In this document: piece by piece, positions 24,453-32,286 of the stretch
Layout: the number at the start of each line of letters is the position of its first letter
How positions within the stretch are numbered: the first letter of the stretch is position 1
Source of the DNA: Eggerthella lenta DSM 2243
GTDB taxonomy: Bacteria; Actinomycetota; Coriobacteriia; Coriobacteriales; Eggerthellaceae
Direction of reading: 5' to 3'
Length of the DNA: 64,000 nt
Assembly (NCBI RefSeq): GCF_000024265.1
Contig: NC_013204.1
Location: forward strand, 1,600,180 to 1,664,179
Notes under the pieces: generated by a model
Database searches by the model: none
Told to the model about the DNA's origin: nothing
Seen by the model: the letters and a program-made list of their open reading frames with translations, nothing else
Translations under genes and position numbers: made by a program

Positions 24453-25010
24453 ATGGACGCGCTCCGCATCCAGGTACCCCACGAGCTCTTCGCTCCGGCG
24501 GAGAGTTCTCATTTTGAAGGCTCGATCGCCATCCCCGTTATGAAGGCCGGCCCGGATCTGTACGATTTCGCGGGGCCGCTTGCCTGGCAAGCGGACATCT
24601 CCAACACCGGCGACGCGCTCCTGGTCACCGGCACGGTTGAAGGCGAGGCCAAAACGGCTTGCGCGCGCTGCCTCGACGAGGTTTCGTTCCCGGTGACGGG
24701 CGAGATCGAAGGCTATTTTCTGCTCGACGAGACGAAGGCTGCGCCCGAGGATATGGACGAGGACGAGTTCGACGTGCTGCCCGCCGACAAAGTCATTGAC
24801 CTGGAACCGCTCATCACCGCGGCGCTGCTGCTGGAGTTTCCTCTGATCCCGTTGTGCGACGAGGAGTGCAAGGGCCTCTGCCCCCAGTGCGGCGCGAACC
24901 TGAACGAGGGTCCCTGCGGCTGCGAGCCCGCCGCAGACGACGATGACGACATGCCGCCGAACCCCTTCGCCGCGCTCAAGGACTTTCCCTTCGACGAGCC
25001 GCAGAACTAG
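24453..25010 (+). CDS. YceD/DUF177 family zinc-binding protein
   Basis: A 185-residue protein of the DUF177 family. A first CARCLDEV motif (about residues 70-77) is followed by an acidic linker and the cysteine-rich stretch CDEECKGLCPQCG with CGC after it, probably a zinc site. The family is implicated in 23S rRNA or ribosome accumulation and is nearly always followed by rpmF and then plsX. Here that synteny is broken, because rpmF is about 5.8 kb downstream, after an accessory block. The gene directly abuts the SepIVA-like gene and ends at a strong terminator. Confidence 0.9.
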   Translation: MDALRIQVPHELFAPAESSHFEGSIAIPVMKAGPDLYDFAGPLAWQADISNTGDALLVTGTVEGEAKTACARCLDEVSFPVTGEIEGYFLLDETKAAPEDMDEDEFDVLPADKVIDLEPLITAALLLEFPLIPLCDEECKGLCPQCGANLNEGPCGCEPAADDDDDMPPNPFAALKDFPFDEPQN

Positions 25011-25022
25011 CTTCGCACGACC

Positions 25023-25059
25023 GAACGCCCGCCCTTCACGGCGGGCGTTCTTTTTTTTT
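25023..25059 (+). terminator. Rho-independent terminator after yceD
   Basis: GAACGCCCGCC (25023-25033) pairs perfectly with GGCGGGCGTTC (25040-25050) and is followed by nine T. It closes the SepIVA-like/YceD unit and marks the left edge of the inserted block. Confidence 0.95.
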
Positions 25060-25065
25060 CTCTCC

Positions 25066-25094
25066 TTGACAACCCGTCGTGCGCTCTCTAGAAT
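25066..25094 (+). promoter_or_regulatory. Promoter of the GntR-ABC operon
   Basis: TTGACA (25066-25071), exactly 17 nt, then TAGAAT (25089-25094): a near-consensus sigma70 promoter. The operator palindrome begins at the next base, so repressor binding would block initiation. Confidence 0.9.
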
Positions 25095-25124
25095 GCTAGT
25101 TAGTTACTCAAGTAACTAACTAGC
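25095..25124. promoter_or_regulatory. Perfect 14-bp palindromic operator, probable GntR site
   Basis: GCTAGTTAGTTACT (25095-25108), CA, then AGTAACTAACTAGC (25111-25124) is a perfect inverted repeat placed over the expected transcription start. The GntR gene starts 18 bp downstream with AGAGAGGAGG between. Autorepression by the encoded YtrA-type regulator is the natural reading. Confidence 0.85.
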
Positions 25125-25142
25125 AGAGAGGAGGCGCGCCGC

Positions 25143-25514
25143 ATGAACATCGACCCGGGAAGCGACGTCCCCTTGTTCGTCCAGATCGCCGAGGGTATCG
25201 AGGAGGATATCTTCACCGGCTCGTACGCCGAGGGAGACCGCATCCCGTCGACCAACGAGCTGTCCGCGCTTTTGGGCATCAATCCGCACACCGTCCTCAA
25301 AGGCATGAACATCCTCGTGGACGAGGGCATCATCTACAAGAGAAGGGGGATGGGCATGTACGTGCAGACGGGAGCCGGCGAGAAGGTGCGCGCCAAGCGC
25401 CGAAACGCGTTCGACGAGCGGTTCGTGCAAGCGCTTGTCGCCGAGGCGAAGAAGCTCGGCCTGACGAAACAGCAGGTCGTCGACCTGGTGGAGAAAGGAT
25501 ACGACCATGCGTGA
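25143..25514 (+). CDS. GntR family regulator, YtrA subfamily
   Basis: A 123-residue protein with an N-terminal winged helix-turn-helix (PLFVQIAEGIEEDIFTG, then EGDRIPSTNELSALLGINPH and VLKGMNILVDEGIIYKRRG) and only a short C-terminal helical tail. This is the layout of YtrA-type GntR regulators, which lack a large ligand domain and repress their own ABC operon. It overlaps the ATPase gene by 8 nt. The perfect palindrome at 25095-25124 is its likely operator. The inducing signal is unknown; relatives often respond to cell-wall-active compounds. Confidence 0.92.
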   Translation: MNIDPGSDVPLFVQIAEGIEEDIFTGSYAEGDRIPSTNELSALLGINPHTVLKGMNILVDEGIIYKRRGMGMYVQTGAGEKVRAKRRNAFDERFVQALVAEAKKLGLTKQQVVDLVEKGYDHA

Positions 25515-26370
25515 GATACGCGTCGACCATGTGTCGAAGTCGTTCGGCAAGGCGAAGGCGCTCGACGACGTGTCGCTGTCCTTCGAGCACGGGAAGATCC
25601 ATGCGCTGCTCGGACGCAACGGGGCGGGAAAGTCGACGCTGCTCGGCCTCATCGCGAACCGCCTGGTTCCCACGAGCGGCCGCATCTTCGTGGACGGCGA
25701 GCCCGCCGCCGACAACGCGCGAGCCTTGGCCAAGCTGTACTGCATGAACGACAAGAAGATGTATCCCGAGAACCTGCGCCTCGACAACCTGTTCAAGGAG
25801 ATGGGGCGCTTCTACGAGGGATTCGACCGGACGGCCGCTGCGGGCTTTGCCGAGGCGTTCGGGCTGGACCTGCGCAAGAAGATCGGATCGCTGTCCACGG
25901 GCTACCGCTCCATCTACCAGCTGGTCGTCGGGCTGTCGCTGGACGTGGACTACCTGCTGCTCGACGAGCCGGTGCTGGGCTTGGACGCCAATCATCGCGA
26001 GCTGTTCTACAAGCTGCTGCTGGACGATTACCTGGAGAAGCAGCGCACGGTGATCATCGCCACGCACCTCATCGAGGAGGTGGCGAACCTCGTGGAGCAG
26101 GTGACCATCGTCGACCGCGGACGGGTGCTGCTGGCCTCGTCGGCCGAGGAGCTGCGCGCGAGCGGCTACAGCGTGTCGGGGCGCACGGCGGACGTGGCCG
26201 CCTACTGCGCGGGGATGGAGGTGCTCGACGTGGAGGAGCTGGGCGGCTTGAGCGTGGCGTACGTGCAGGGCAAGCCCGACGCGGCGCGCCTGAACGAGCG
26301 GCTGGACGTCGCGCCGCTCAACCTGCAGAAGCTGTTCGTGAAACTGACCGAGAAGGAGGAAGCGCGATGA
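25507..26370 (+). CDS. ABC transporter ATP-binding protein
   Basis: The 287-residue ATPase has Walker A GRNGAGKSTLL (about 37-47), Walker B LLLDEPVLGLD and the H-loop IATHLIEE. The signature is the unusual LSTGYRS in place of LSGGQ, as often seen in YtrB-type proteins. It overlaps both neighbours (8 nt with the regulator, 4 nt with the permease), so the three genes form one translationally coupled operon. With the single permease it would form an exporter or stress-response transporter. The substrate is unknown. Confidence 0.92.
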   Translation: MREIRVDHVSKSFGKAKALDDVSLSFEHGKIHALLGRNGAGKSTLLGLIANRLVPTSGRIFVDGEPAADNARALAKLYCMNDKKMYPENLRLDNLFKEMGRFYEGFDRTAAAGFAEAFGLDLRKKIGSLSTGYRSIYQLVVGLSLDVDYLLLDEPVLGLDANHRELFYKLLLDDYLEKQRTVIIATHLIEEVANLVEQVTIVDRGRVLLASSAEELRASGYSVSGRTADVAAYCAGMEVLDVEELGGLSVAYVQGKPDAARLNERLDVAPLNLQKLFVKLTEKEEAR

Positions 26371-27074
26371 GGAAGTTCAAGGCGATCGTCCGCTATCAGA
26401 TGGCCGACATCCTGTTCTCGATGAGCGTGTTCTTCATCGTGTTCGCGGTCTGCTTCGGGCTCGGGTGGGCGATCATCGCATTCGCCGGCGAAGGGGGCAC
26501 GCCGTTCAAGGGCATGTACCTGTGGATGTGCGTGTTTCTGGGTCTGTGCGGCGGCATATCGTATTCCATCGACTTCAAGTTCGCGCTGCAATGCGGCGTG
26601 ACCCGCGCCCAGGCGTATCTGAGCACCGCGCTGTCGTTCGGCGTGGTGGCGCTCGTCTTCGCCCTGGTCGACCAGCTGCTTTTGGCGGTGCTGCCCCTGT
26701 GGGGCGAGCAGTCGATAGTCGCGCTGTACGGCGAGGGCTACGGGCCGGGGCTTCTCGGCTTCGCCTGGACGCTCGCGTTCAACCTGGCCATCGTGTTTCT
26801 GTCCTACGCGCTGGTGGTGCTGCACGGACGCGTGGGGAAGGCTCCGTTCTTGCTGGGGCTTCTGGCGTTCGGCCTCCTGGCGTTCGTGCTGGTGCCCACC
26901 GTCTTCCAGGTGGTGCCGGGCGCGGCCGACGCTGCAGGGGCGGTTCTTCTCCCTGCGCTCGGGTTCACGGCTCAGGGGATCGTCCTGGCGAACCCCATCG
27001 TGCTGTTCGCCGTCGTCGCCGTGCTGTCGGCGCTCGCCGCCTACCTGCTGACGCGCCGCGCGGAAGTGCGCTGA
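26367..27074 (+). CDS. ABC transporter membrane protein (GntR-operon permease)
   Basis: A 235-residue hydrophobic protein with about six membrane helices, including MADILFSMSVFFIVFAVCFG at the N-terminus and a basic end (TRRAEVR). It has no recognisable enzyme motif. It follows the ATPase with a 4-nt ATGA overlap, as expected for the membrane partner in a GntR-ABC operon. It is probably exported-substrate or resistance related. It is followed by a 59-bp palindromic repeat that may end transcription. Confidence 0.8.
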   Translation: MRKFKAIVRYQMADILFSMSVFFIVFAVCFGLGWAIIAFAGEGGTPFKGMYLWMCVFLGLCGGISYSIDFKFALQCGVTRAQAYLSTALSFGVVALVFALVDQLLLAVLPLWGEQSIVALYGEGYGPGLLGFAWTLAFNLAIVFLSYALVVLHGRVGKAPFLLGLLAFGLLAFVLVPTVFQVVPGAADAAGAVLLPALGFTAQGIVLANPIVLFAVVAVLSALAAYLLTRRAEVR

Positions 27075-27100
27075 CGCCTGCTTCCGACGCTCCCGATAAC

Positions 27101-27159
27101 GCATCTTCGCTCCGAAAACACGCTCCAGACGCTGAGGCGTGTTTTTCGGGCGAAGATGC
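27101..27159. repeat. 59-bp palindromic repeat, copy 1
   Basis: GCATCTTCGCTCCGAAAACACGC (27101-27123 in full) is inverted, with small differences, at 27137-27159 around a 13-nt loop (TCCAGACGCTGAG). A relative lies at 45950-46008 in the opposite orientation; its loop is the near reverse complement of this one. The repeat sits just after the permease gene. It looks like a REP-type dispersed hairpin that could also terminate transcription. Confidence 0.8.
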
Positions 27160-27315
27160 GCTTCCCGACCCGCCGCGGCGCGCCGGCAACGCAGCGGCTA
27201 ACGGAGCGCGACGGTGCGGCAACCTCCTCCCGCCGCGCCCGTCCTTCCACACGACGGCTCCGTACCATGGAGCGGATGTGCAAGCATTCGGAGCATGACG
27301 GGAGGCGAGGCGCGC

Positions 27316-28619
27316 GTGGATGCACGCAACGATCGGCGGGAGGGACCTTCGCGCGACGGCCGTACGGCCCTCGGGCGGCTCTCGCGGCGCGCGTCGTTCG
27401 TCCTCGTTGCGGGCGCAGCGGGCGCCCCTCGTCCATCGTGCTCACTCTGTCCACGGGGTTCGCGCAAAGCCTTCCGGCCCGTTTTCCCTGGCTGCTGCTG
27501 GCGCTGCCGGTCCTCGGCGCGCTGTCCGTGGGGCTGTATCGTCTGCTGCGCCTGCCCGCGGCCCTGACCACCGAAGGCGTCGTCGACGAGCTGCGCGCGG
27601 GCCGTCGCGTCCCGGGAAGCCTTACGGTCGGGATACTGGGCGGCAGCTGCCTTACGCTGCTGGGCGGCGGCTCGGTCGGCATGGAGGCGGGCGCGCTGCA
27701 GATGGGCGCGTCGACGGGCTCCGTGCTGGGCCGCGCGTTCAAGCTGCCGCCCGCGCGCGGCCGCGACGGCGCTTCCGACGGCTATCCGGGCGCCATCGGC
27801 ATGGCCGCGGCGTTCAGCGCCCTGTTCTTCGCCCCGTTGGGGTCGTGCATGTTCGTGCTGGAGCTCGTGCGCTTCGACCGCGCGGTGCTGCGGCATGCGC
27901 CCGCCATGCTGGCAGCCGCCCTCGTCGCCTACGCCATCGCCCGCGCCGTCGGCATCGGCGACCATATCCCGCGGGTGGCGCTGCCCGGCCTTTCGTGGGC
28001 CGTCGCCGCGCACTGCCTGCTGGTGGGCCTGTGCTGCGCCGTGGGCGGCGCGCTGTTCGCCGCCTGTCTGCGCGCGCTGCGCCGCGCGTGGCGCCGCCGG
28101 GCAAAGGCTCGTCCGTTCGCGCTGGTGGCCGTGGGCGGCCTTGCGTTCGCGGGTATCGTGCTGGCATGCGGCTGGCAGGCGTTCCAGGGCACGGGCATGG
28201 GCCTTCTGCGCGGGGCGCTTGCGGGAAGCGCCGCTCCGGCCGACTTCGCCGTGAAGGCGGGGCTCACCGTGCTCGTGCTCGGCTTCGGCTTCAAGGGCGG
28301 CGAGATCATGCCCATGTTCTCCATCGGAGCGCTGCTGGGCTGCTCGCTGGGGCTGGCCACGGGCGCGCCGGCGGGATTCTCGGCCGCGCTCGGCATGGCG
28401 GCGTTCTTCGCGGCCGCCGGCCGCTGCCCGCTGACGGCGCTGCTCATGGGCGCCGAGATATTCGGCTGGGCGTCGCTTCCGTTTCTGCTGATAGCGGTGG
28501 CTGCGGCGTACGCCGGCAGCTACGACGTGGGCGTGTTCGGCCGCGGCGCGGCAAGCGAGCTCGCGCGCGTGCGCCGGCGTGCGCGGCGCGACGAGCCGTC
28601 GCTCGAGGAGGATCGATGA
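27316..28619 (+). CDS. ClC-type chloride channel family protein with apparent frameshift
   Basis: The long frame ending at 28619 encodes ClC features: LGGGSVGMEAGALQMGA (the GxxxGxExP-like selectivity region), FGFKGGEIMPMFSIGALLG and about nine hydrophobic helices. The expected N-terminus is in another frame: a GTG at 27316, after GGAGGCGAGG, reads VDARNDRREG and reaches RRASFVLVAGAAGA near 27426. There the frames must shift by one to continue as PSSIVLTLSTGFAQSLPARF. One missing C in the CCCC run at 27425-27428 explains this exactly. It may be a pseudogene, a variable homopolymer or a sequencing error. If the unshifted frame is used, the N-terminus would be an arginine-rich nonsense peptide. 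Confidence 0.72.
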
Positions 28620-28726
28620 GGATGCGCGAGAACGAGCGGCAACCGCGGCGCCGCGTTTACGCGAAGCCCGTGAAGCGCCGGGCCCCGCGCCGATTCGAGG
28701 CGCTCGGGGCTCGAAGGAGCGGTACA

Positions 28727-30646
28727 ATGTGGGGCATGGAAACCCTGAAAAAGCTCAAGCAGAAGGCGGGCTCGCGCGAAACCGAGCCGTCCGCCGGCGC
28801 GGCGCCTGCGCAAGGCGCCGCGTCCTCGACCGCCCCGGACGCGAGCCCGGTCTCGGCGCGTCAGGTGCTCGCGAAGTTCGCGAGCTATTATAGACCCTAT
28901 ACCTTCCTGTTCGTGTTCGATCTCGTGTGCGCGACGGTGCTGGCCTGCGTCGACTTGGCGTTCCCCCAGTTCCTGAGCTTCTTCACGAAGGACTTCTTCC
29001 AAAGTTCGCCTGAGGCTATCATCGGCTCGCTTTGGTGGATCGCGCTCTTGTTCGTCGTGCTGTACGGCGTGCGCACGGCCTGCCAGTACTTCATCACCAG
29101 CTGGGGTCACATCATGGGCGCGCGCATGGAGGCCGACATGCGTATGGACCTGTTCAAGCAGTACCAGCGCCTGAGCTTCTCCTATTACGATCGCAACAAC
29201 ACCGGCGAGATGATGAGCAAGCTGGTCACCGACCTGTTCGACATCTCGGAGCTGGCCCATCACGGGCCGGAGAACCTGTTCATCTGCATCCTCAAGATCG
29301 TGGGCTCGTTCGCGCTGCTGTTCCTGATCAACGTGCCGCTGACCGCCATCATGCTGGTGGCGACGCTGCTTCTGGCCGCGTACTCGTTCTGGCGCAACTA
29401 CCAGAAGCGCGTCATCTTCACCGAGAACCGCAAGAAGATGGCCGACATCAACGCGCGCCTGCAGGACTCGCTCGGCGGCATCCGCGTGGTGAAGTCGTTC
29501 GGCAACGAGCCGGTGGAGATCAAGAAGTTCGACCGCACGAACGCCCGCTTCGTGGCCACGAAGGAGAGCTCGTACAGGTTCATGGGGTCGTTTCATGCGG
29601 TGAACTCGCTGTTCATCGGCGTGCTGTACACGGTTACCATCGTGGGCGGCGGCTACTTCGTGGCCACGGGCGGCCTTGCGGTGTCGGATCTGGCCATCTA
29701 CGCGCTGTACATCGGCATCTTCATCTCGCCCATCGAGCAGCTCATCAACTTCGTCGAGACGTTCCAGAAGGGCTACGCCGGGTTCCGCCGCTTCATGGAG
29801 GTGCTGGCCGTGCGACCCGACATCGCCGACGCGCCCGACGCGGTGGACCTGGGCGCCGCCGAGCGCGCCCGCTGCGGCGGCCCGGATGGGCACGTGGCCG
29901 GCGAGGTGCGCTACCGCGACGTGCATTTCAGCTACGACGGCGTCCACGAGGTGCTGCGCGGGCTGGACCTGGCCATCCCGGCGGGCGCGACGGTGGCGCT
30001 CGTGGGGCCGTCGGGAGGCGGCAAGACCACCACGTGCTCGCTCTTGCCCCGCTTCTACGATCCGGAGCGCGGCTCGGTGGAGATCGACGGCATCGATATC
30101 CGCGCCGTCACCGTGGAGTCGCTGCGCGACGCCATCGGCATCGTGCAGCAGGACGTGTACCTGTTCGGCGGCACCATCCGCGACAACATCGCCTACGGGC
30201 GCCCCGACGCCACGACGGCCGAGATCGTGGAGGCGGCGAAGCGCGCCAACATCGACGCATTCGTGCGCGGGCTGTCCGACGGCTACGACACCTACGTGGG
30301 CGAGCGCGGGGCTCGCCTGTCCGGCGGGCAGAAGCAGCGCATCGCCATCGCGCGCGTGTTCCTGAAGGACCCGCGCATCCTCATCCTCGACGAGGCCACG
30401 AGCGCGCTGGACAACGAGAGCGAGCGGGCCATCCAGAAGTCGCTCGAGGAGCTGTCCGCCGGGCGCACGACGCTCGTCATCGCGCACCGCCTGTCCACCA
30501 TACGCGGCGCCGACCTCATCGCGGTGGTGGAGGACGGGCGCGTGGCCGAGCGCGGCACGCACGAGCAACTGTTGGCCCTCGGCGGCACCTACGCCCACTA
30601 TTATGAAATGCAGTTCGGCCCGGTGGAGCAGGGCGCGGTTTTGTGA
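28727..30646 (+). CDS. ABC transporter, fused membrane and ATP-binding domains (exporter type)
   Basis: A 639-residue half-transporter. A linker rich in Ala, Pro and Ser (about 15-50) is followed by an exporter-type membrane domain with six helices (about 60-350). The nucleotide-binding domain starts near 390, with Walker [18 protein letters not shown]-loop [11 protein letters not shown], signature LSGGQKQR, Walker [13 protein letters not shown] and H-loop IAHRLSTI. It probably acts as a homodimer exporting a lipid, peptide or drug. AAGGAG lies 9 nt before the ATG at 28727; a second in-frame ATG at 28736 is possible. It closes the accessory block, about 140 nt upstream of rpmF. Confidence 0.93.
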   Translation: MWGMETLKKLKQKAGSRETEPSAGAAPAQGAASSTAPDASPVSARQVLAKFASYYRPYTFLFVFDLVCATVLACVDLAFPQFLSFFTKDFFQSSPEAIIGSLWWIALLFVVLYGVRTACQYFITSWGHIMGARMEADMRMDLFKQYQRLSFSYYDRNNTGEMMSKLVTDLFDISELAHHGPENLFICILKIVGSFALLFLINVPLTAIMLVATLLLAAYSFWRNYQKRVIFTENRKKMADINARLQDSLGGIRVVKSFGNEPVEIKKFDRTNARFVATKESSYRFMGSFHAVNSLFIGVLYTVTIVGGGYFVATGGLAVSDLAIYALYIGIFISPIEQLINFVETFQKGYAGFRRFMEVLAVRPDIADAPDAVDLGAAERARCGGPDGHVAGEVRYRDVHFSYDGVHEVLRGLDLAIPAGATVALVGPSGGGKTTTCSLLPRFYDPERGSVEIDGIDIRAVTVESLRDAIGIVQQDVYLFGGTIRDNIAYGRPDATTAEIVEAAKRANIDAFVRGLSDGYDTYVGERGARLSGGQKQRIAIARVFLKDPRILILDEATSALDNESERAIQKSLEELSAGRTTLVIAHRLSTIRGADLIAVVEDGRVAERGTHEQLLALGGTYAHYYEMQFGPVEQGAVL

Positions 30647-30684
30647 AACCTGGGTGCGGATTGGATTTTGCGGGTGATCGGGGC

Positions 30685-30713
30685 TTGCGGCGCGGGTTCT
30701 CGTTTGGTACTAT
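30685..30713 (+). promoter_or_regulatory. rpmF promoter
   Basis: TTGCGG (30685-30690), a 17-nt spacer and TACTAT (30708-30713) lie in the gap after the ABC exporter. The predicted transcript has a leader of about 67 nt containing the hairpin at 30732-30768. Confidence 0.65.
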
Positions 30714-30731
30714 ACCGTTTCGCGTGTTTAC

Positions 30732-30768
30732 TTAAGCGAGAACGAGCGATCGTGATCGCTCGGCTTAA
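30732..30768 (+). promoter_or_regulatory. Leader hairpin just upstream of rpmF
   Basis: CGAGCGATC (30743-30751) pairs perfectly with GATCGCTCG (30754-30762). After a 5-nt bulge the stem extends with TTAAGC/GCTTAA. The structure ends two nucleotides before the AAGGAG ribosome site, so it is well placed for translational control, perhaps feedback by L32. The regulatory role is inference. Confidence 0.5.
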
Positions 30769-30786
30769 AGAAGGAGATAGAGAATC

Positions 30787-30966
30787 ATGGCAGTACCTAA
30801 GCGCAAAATGGGCCGTGCCCGCACCCACGCCCGTCGCAGCACCAACGACAAGATCGCGGCGCCCTCGCGTTCCGTGTGCCCGCAGTGCGGCGAGGTCAAG
30901 CTTCCGCATCGCGTGTGCCCGAACTGCGGCTTCTACAAGAACCGCGAAGTTATCGAGACGGAGTAG
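30787..30966 (+). CDS. rpmF: 50S ribosomal protein L32
   Basis: A 59-residue basic protein beginning MAVPKRKMGRARTHARRS, the invariant start of L32. It has the zinc-binding form with CPQCGE and CPNCGF. L32 is a late-assembling protein of the 50S subunit. It is usually cotranscribed with yceD and plsX; here yceD has been moved away by the accessory block, and rpmF has its own promoter and a terminator before plsX. Confidence 0.97.
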   Translation: MAVPKRKMGRARTHARRSTNDKIAAPSRSVCPQCGEVKLPHRVCPNCGFYKNREVIETE

Positions 30967-31007
30967 CGTACCGCTCATGCGCGCGCGTTCTGCCGCCGCG
31001 CATTGAC

Positions 31008-31057
31008 AAGCCTCCTCGCACATCGCGCTTCGCGTGCGATGCGCCGGGAGGCTTTTC
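31008..31057 (+). terminator. Terminator after rpmF
   Basis: AAGCCTCC (31008-31015) pairs with GGAGGCTT (31047-31054) around an inner GC-rich hairpin and is followed by TTTTCTT. It should separate rpmF from plsX at least partly. Confidence 0.7.
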
Positions 31058-31101
31058 TTGCATTCCGCCGTTCTGCGAACGGTGGAACCGCTCGACACTG
31101 C

Positions 31102-31252
31102 GAGGCTTTGATGCACCTGATCTTGCCCTTGCGCGTTTCCTCTTCGCGTATCGAAGCATGCTTCCTCGAAGGGGTCGGCGCTGCGCCGCGTCTGCGCTGG
31201 CGCAATATCAGGTACCTCAAAGCCTCTCGCTGACCGATACGCGAGAGTGAGG
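31102..31252 (+). promoter_or_regulatory. Structured leader of plsX, candidate pseudoknot or switch
   Basis: Helix A: 31102-31127 pairs with 31201-31226 (22 of 26 positions complementary; the arm starts GAGGCTTTGA). Helix B: TCGCGTATCG (31144-31153), in the loop of helix A, is perfectly complementary to CGATACGCGA (31235-31244); the flanking CCTC (31139-31142) can pair with GAGG (31249-31252) in the ribosome site. The two helices cross, so they form a pseudoknot or exclude each other, and helix B would hide the plsX ribosome site. No protein-coding gene fits this gap. Pairing is read directly; regulation is inferred. Confidence 0.5.
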
Positions 31253-31260
31253 TTTTCGAT

Positions 31261-32283
31261 ATGTCTGACGAAAAGGTCGTTGTTGCCGTCGATGCCATGG
31301 GGGGCGACGATGCTCCCGGCGTGGTGCTCGACGGCGTCGCCCAGGCGCTTGCCTCCGACCCTGCCCTCGAGATCGTCCTGTGCGGGCCTGCCGACGTGGT
31401 GGAGCCGTTCGCCGCCGCCCACGAGCGCTGCACGCCGCAGGCATGCAGCGAGGTCATCGCCATGGCGGAGCATCCGGCGAACGCCGTGCGCAAGAAGAAG
31501 GACTCGTCCATCGTCGTGGGCTGCCGCCTCGTGAAGGAGGGCGCGGCGCAAGGCTTCTTCTCTGCCGGGTCAACCGGTGCCTGCCTGGCCGCAGGCACGT
31601 TGGTGATGGGTCGCATCAAGGGCGTCGCCCGCCCTGCGCTGGCCACGGTCATCCCGTCGCCCGTGCGACCCGTCGTCATGTGCGACATCGGGGCGAACGC
31701 CGACTGCAAACCCGAGTACCTCGTACAGTTCGGCCAGATGGCGTCGATCTACGCGGAGAAGGTTATCGGCATCGAGCATCCTCGCGCCGCGCTGCTCAAC
31801 ATCGGCGAGGAGGACACGAAGGGCTCGCAGTTCGCGCAAGAAGCGCACGGCCTGCTGAGGGAGCGGCTGTCGAACTTCGCAGGCAACGCGGAGGGCTCCG
31901 ATATCCTTCCTGCGAACTTCGACGTCATCATCACCGACGGCTTCACGGGCAACGTATGCCTGAAGACCATCGAGGGCACGTCGAAGACCCTGTTCAAGAC
32001 GCTCAAGAGCATCATGATGTCCACGCCGCTCACGAAGCTGGGCGCTCTGGCCATAAAAGGAGGCTTGAAGCAGCTCATGGCGCAGGTGAGCCCCGATACG
32101 TACGGCGGCGCCCCTCTTCTGGGCGTGAAGGGCGCGCTTCTGGTGGGGCACGGCTCGTCCAACGCGCTGGCGGTGAAGAACGGCGTGCTGACCACGGCTC
32201 GCATCGCGCGAACCGGCGTATCTGATATAATCGCGCAAACAGTGGCAACGCCCTGCGCCGCCGAAGCGACGGAGGGCGAGTAG
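31261..32283 (+). CDS. plsX: Phosphate acyltransferase PlsX
   Basis: PlsX converts acyl-ACP to acyl-phosphate, the substrate of PlsY (2038-2706). The 340-residue protein has VAVDAMGGDDAPGVVLDG at the N-terminus, SSIVVGCRLVKEGAAQGFFSAGSTGA, LATVIPS, DIGANADCKPEYLVQFGQMA and ALLNIGEEDTKGS, all canonical. The start follows GAGAGTGAGG inside the structured leader. An extended -10-like TGATATAAT (32223-32231) occurs inside the 3' end of the gene and might give extra transcription of rnc, though it is also coding sequence. rnc starts 3 nt after the stop. Confidence 0.96.
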   Translation: MSDEKVVVAVDAMGGDDAPGVVLDGVAQALASDPALEIVLCGPADVVEPFAAAHERCTPQACSEVIAMAEHPANAVRKKKDSSIVVGCRLVKEGAAQGFFSAGSTGACLAAGTLVMGRIKGVARPALATVIPSPVRPVVMCDIGANADCKPEYLVQFGQMASIYAEKVIGIEHPRAALLNIGEEDTKGSQFAQEAHGLLRERLSNFAGNAEGSDILPANFDVIITDGFTGNVCLKTIEGTSKTLFKTLKSIMMSTPLTKLGALAIKGGLKQLMAQVSPDTYGGAPLLGVKGALLVGHGSSNALAVKNGVLTTARIARTGVSDIIAQTVATPCAAEATEGE

Positions 32284-32286
32284 GCC

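Noticed and set aside
31003-31233. Small open frame in the rpmF-plsX gap (76 codons)
   Set aside because: It overlaps the terminator and the structured leader, lacks a ribosome site and resembles Arg/Ser-rich noise; the RNA structure explains the region better.
32223-32231. Extended -10 promoter inside the plsX 3' end
   Set aside because: TGATATAAT is a good match, but it also encodes the conserved protein end, has no clear -35, and rnc can be read from plsX; it is mentioned only as a possibility.
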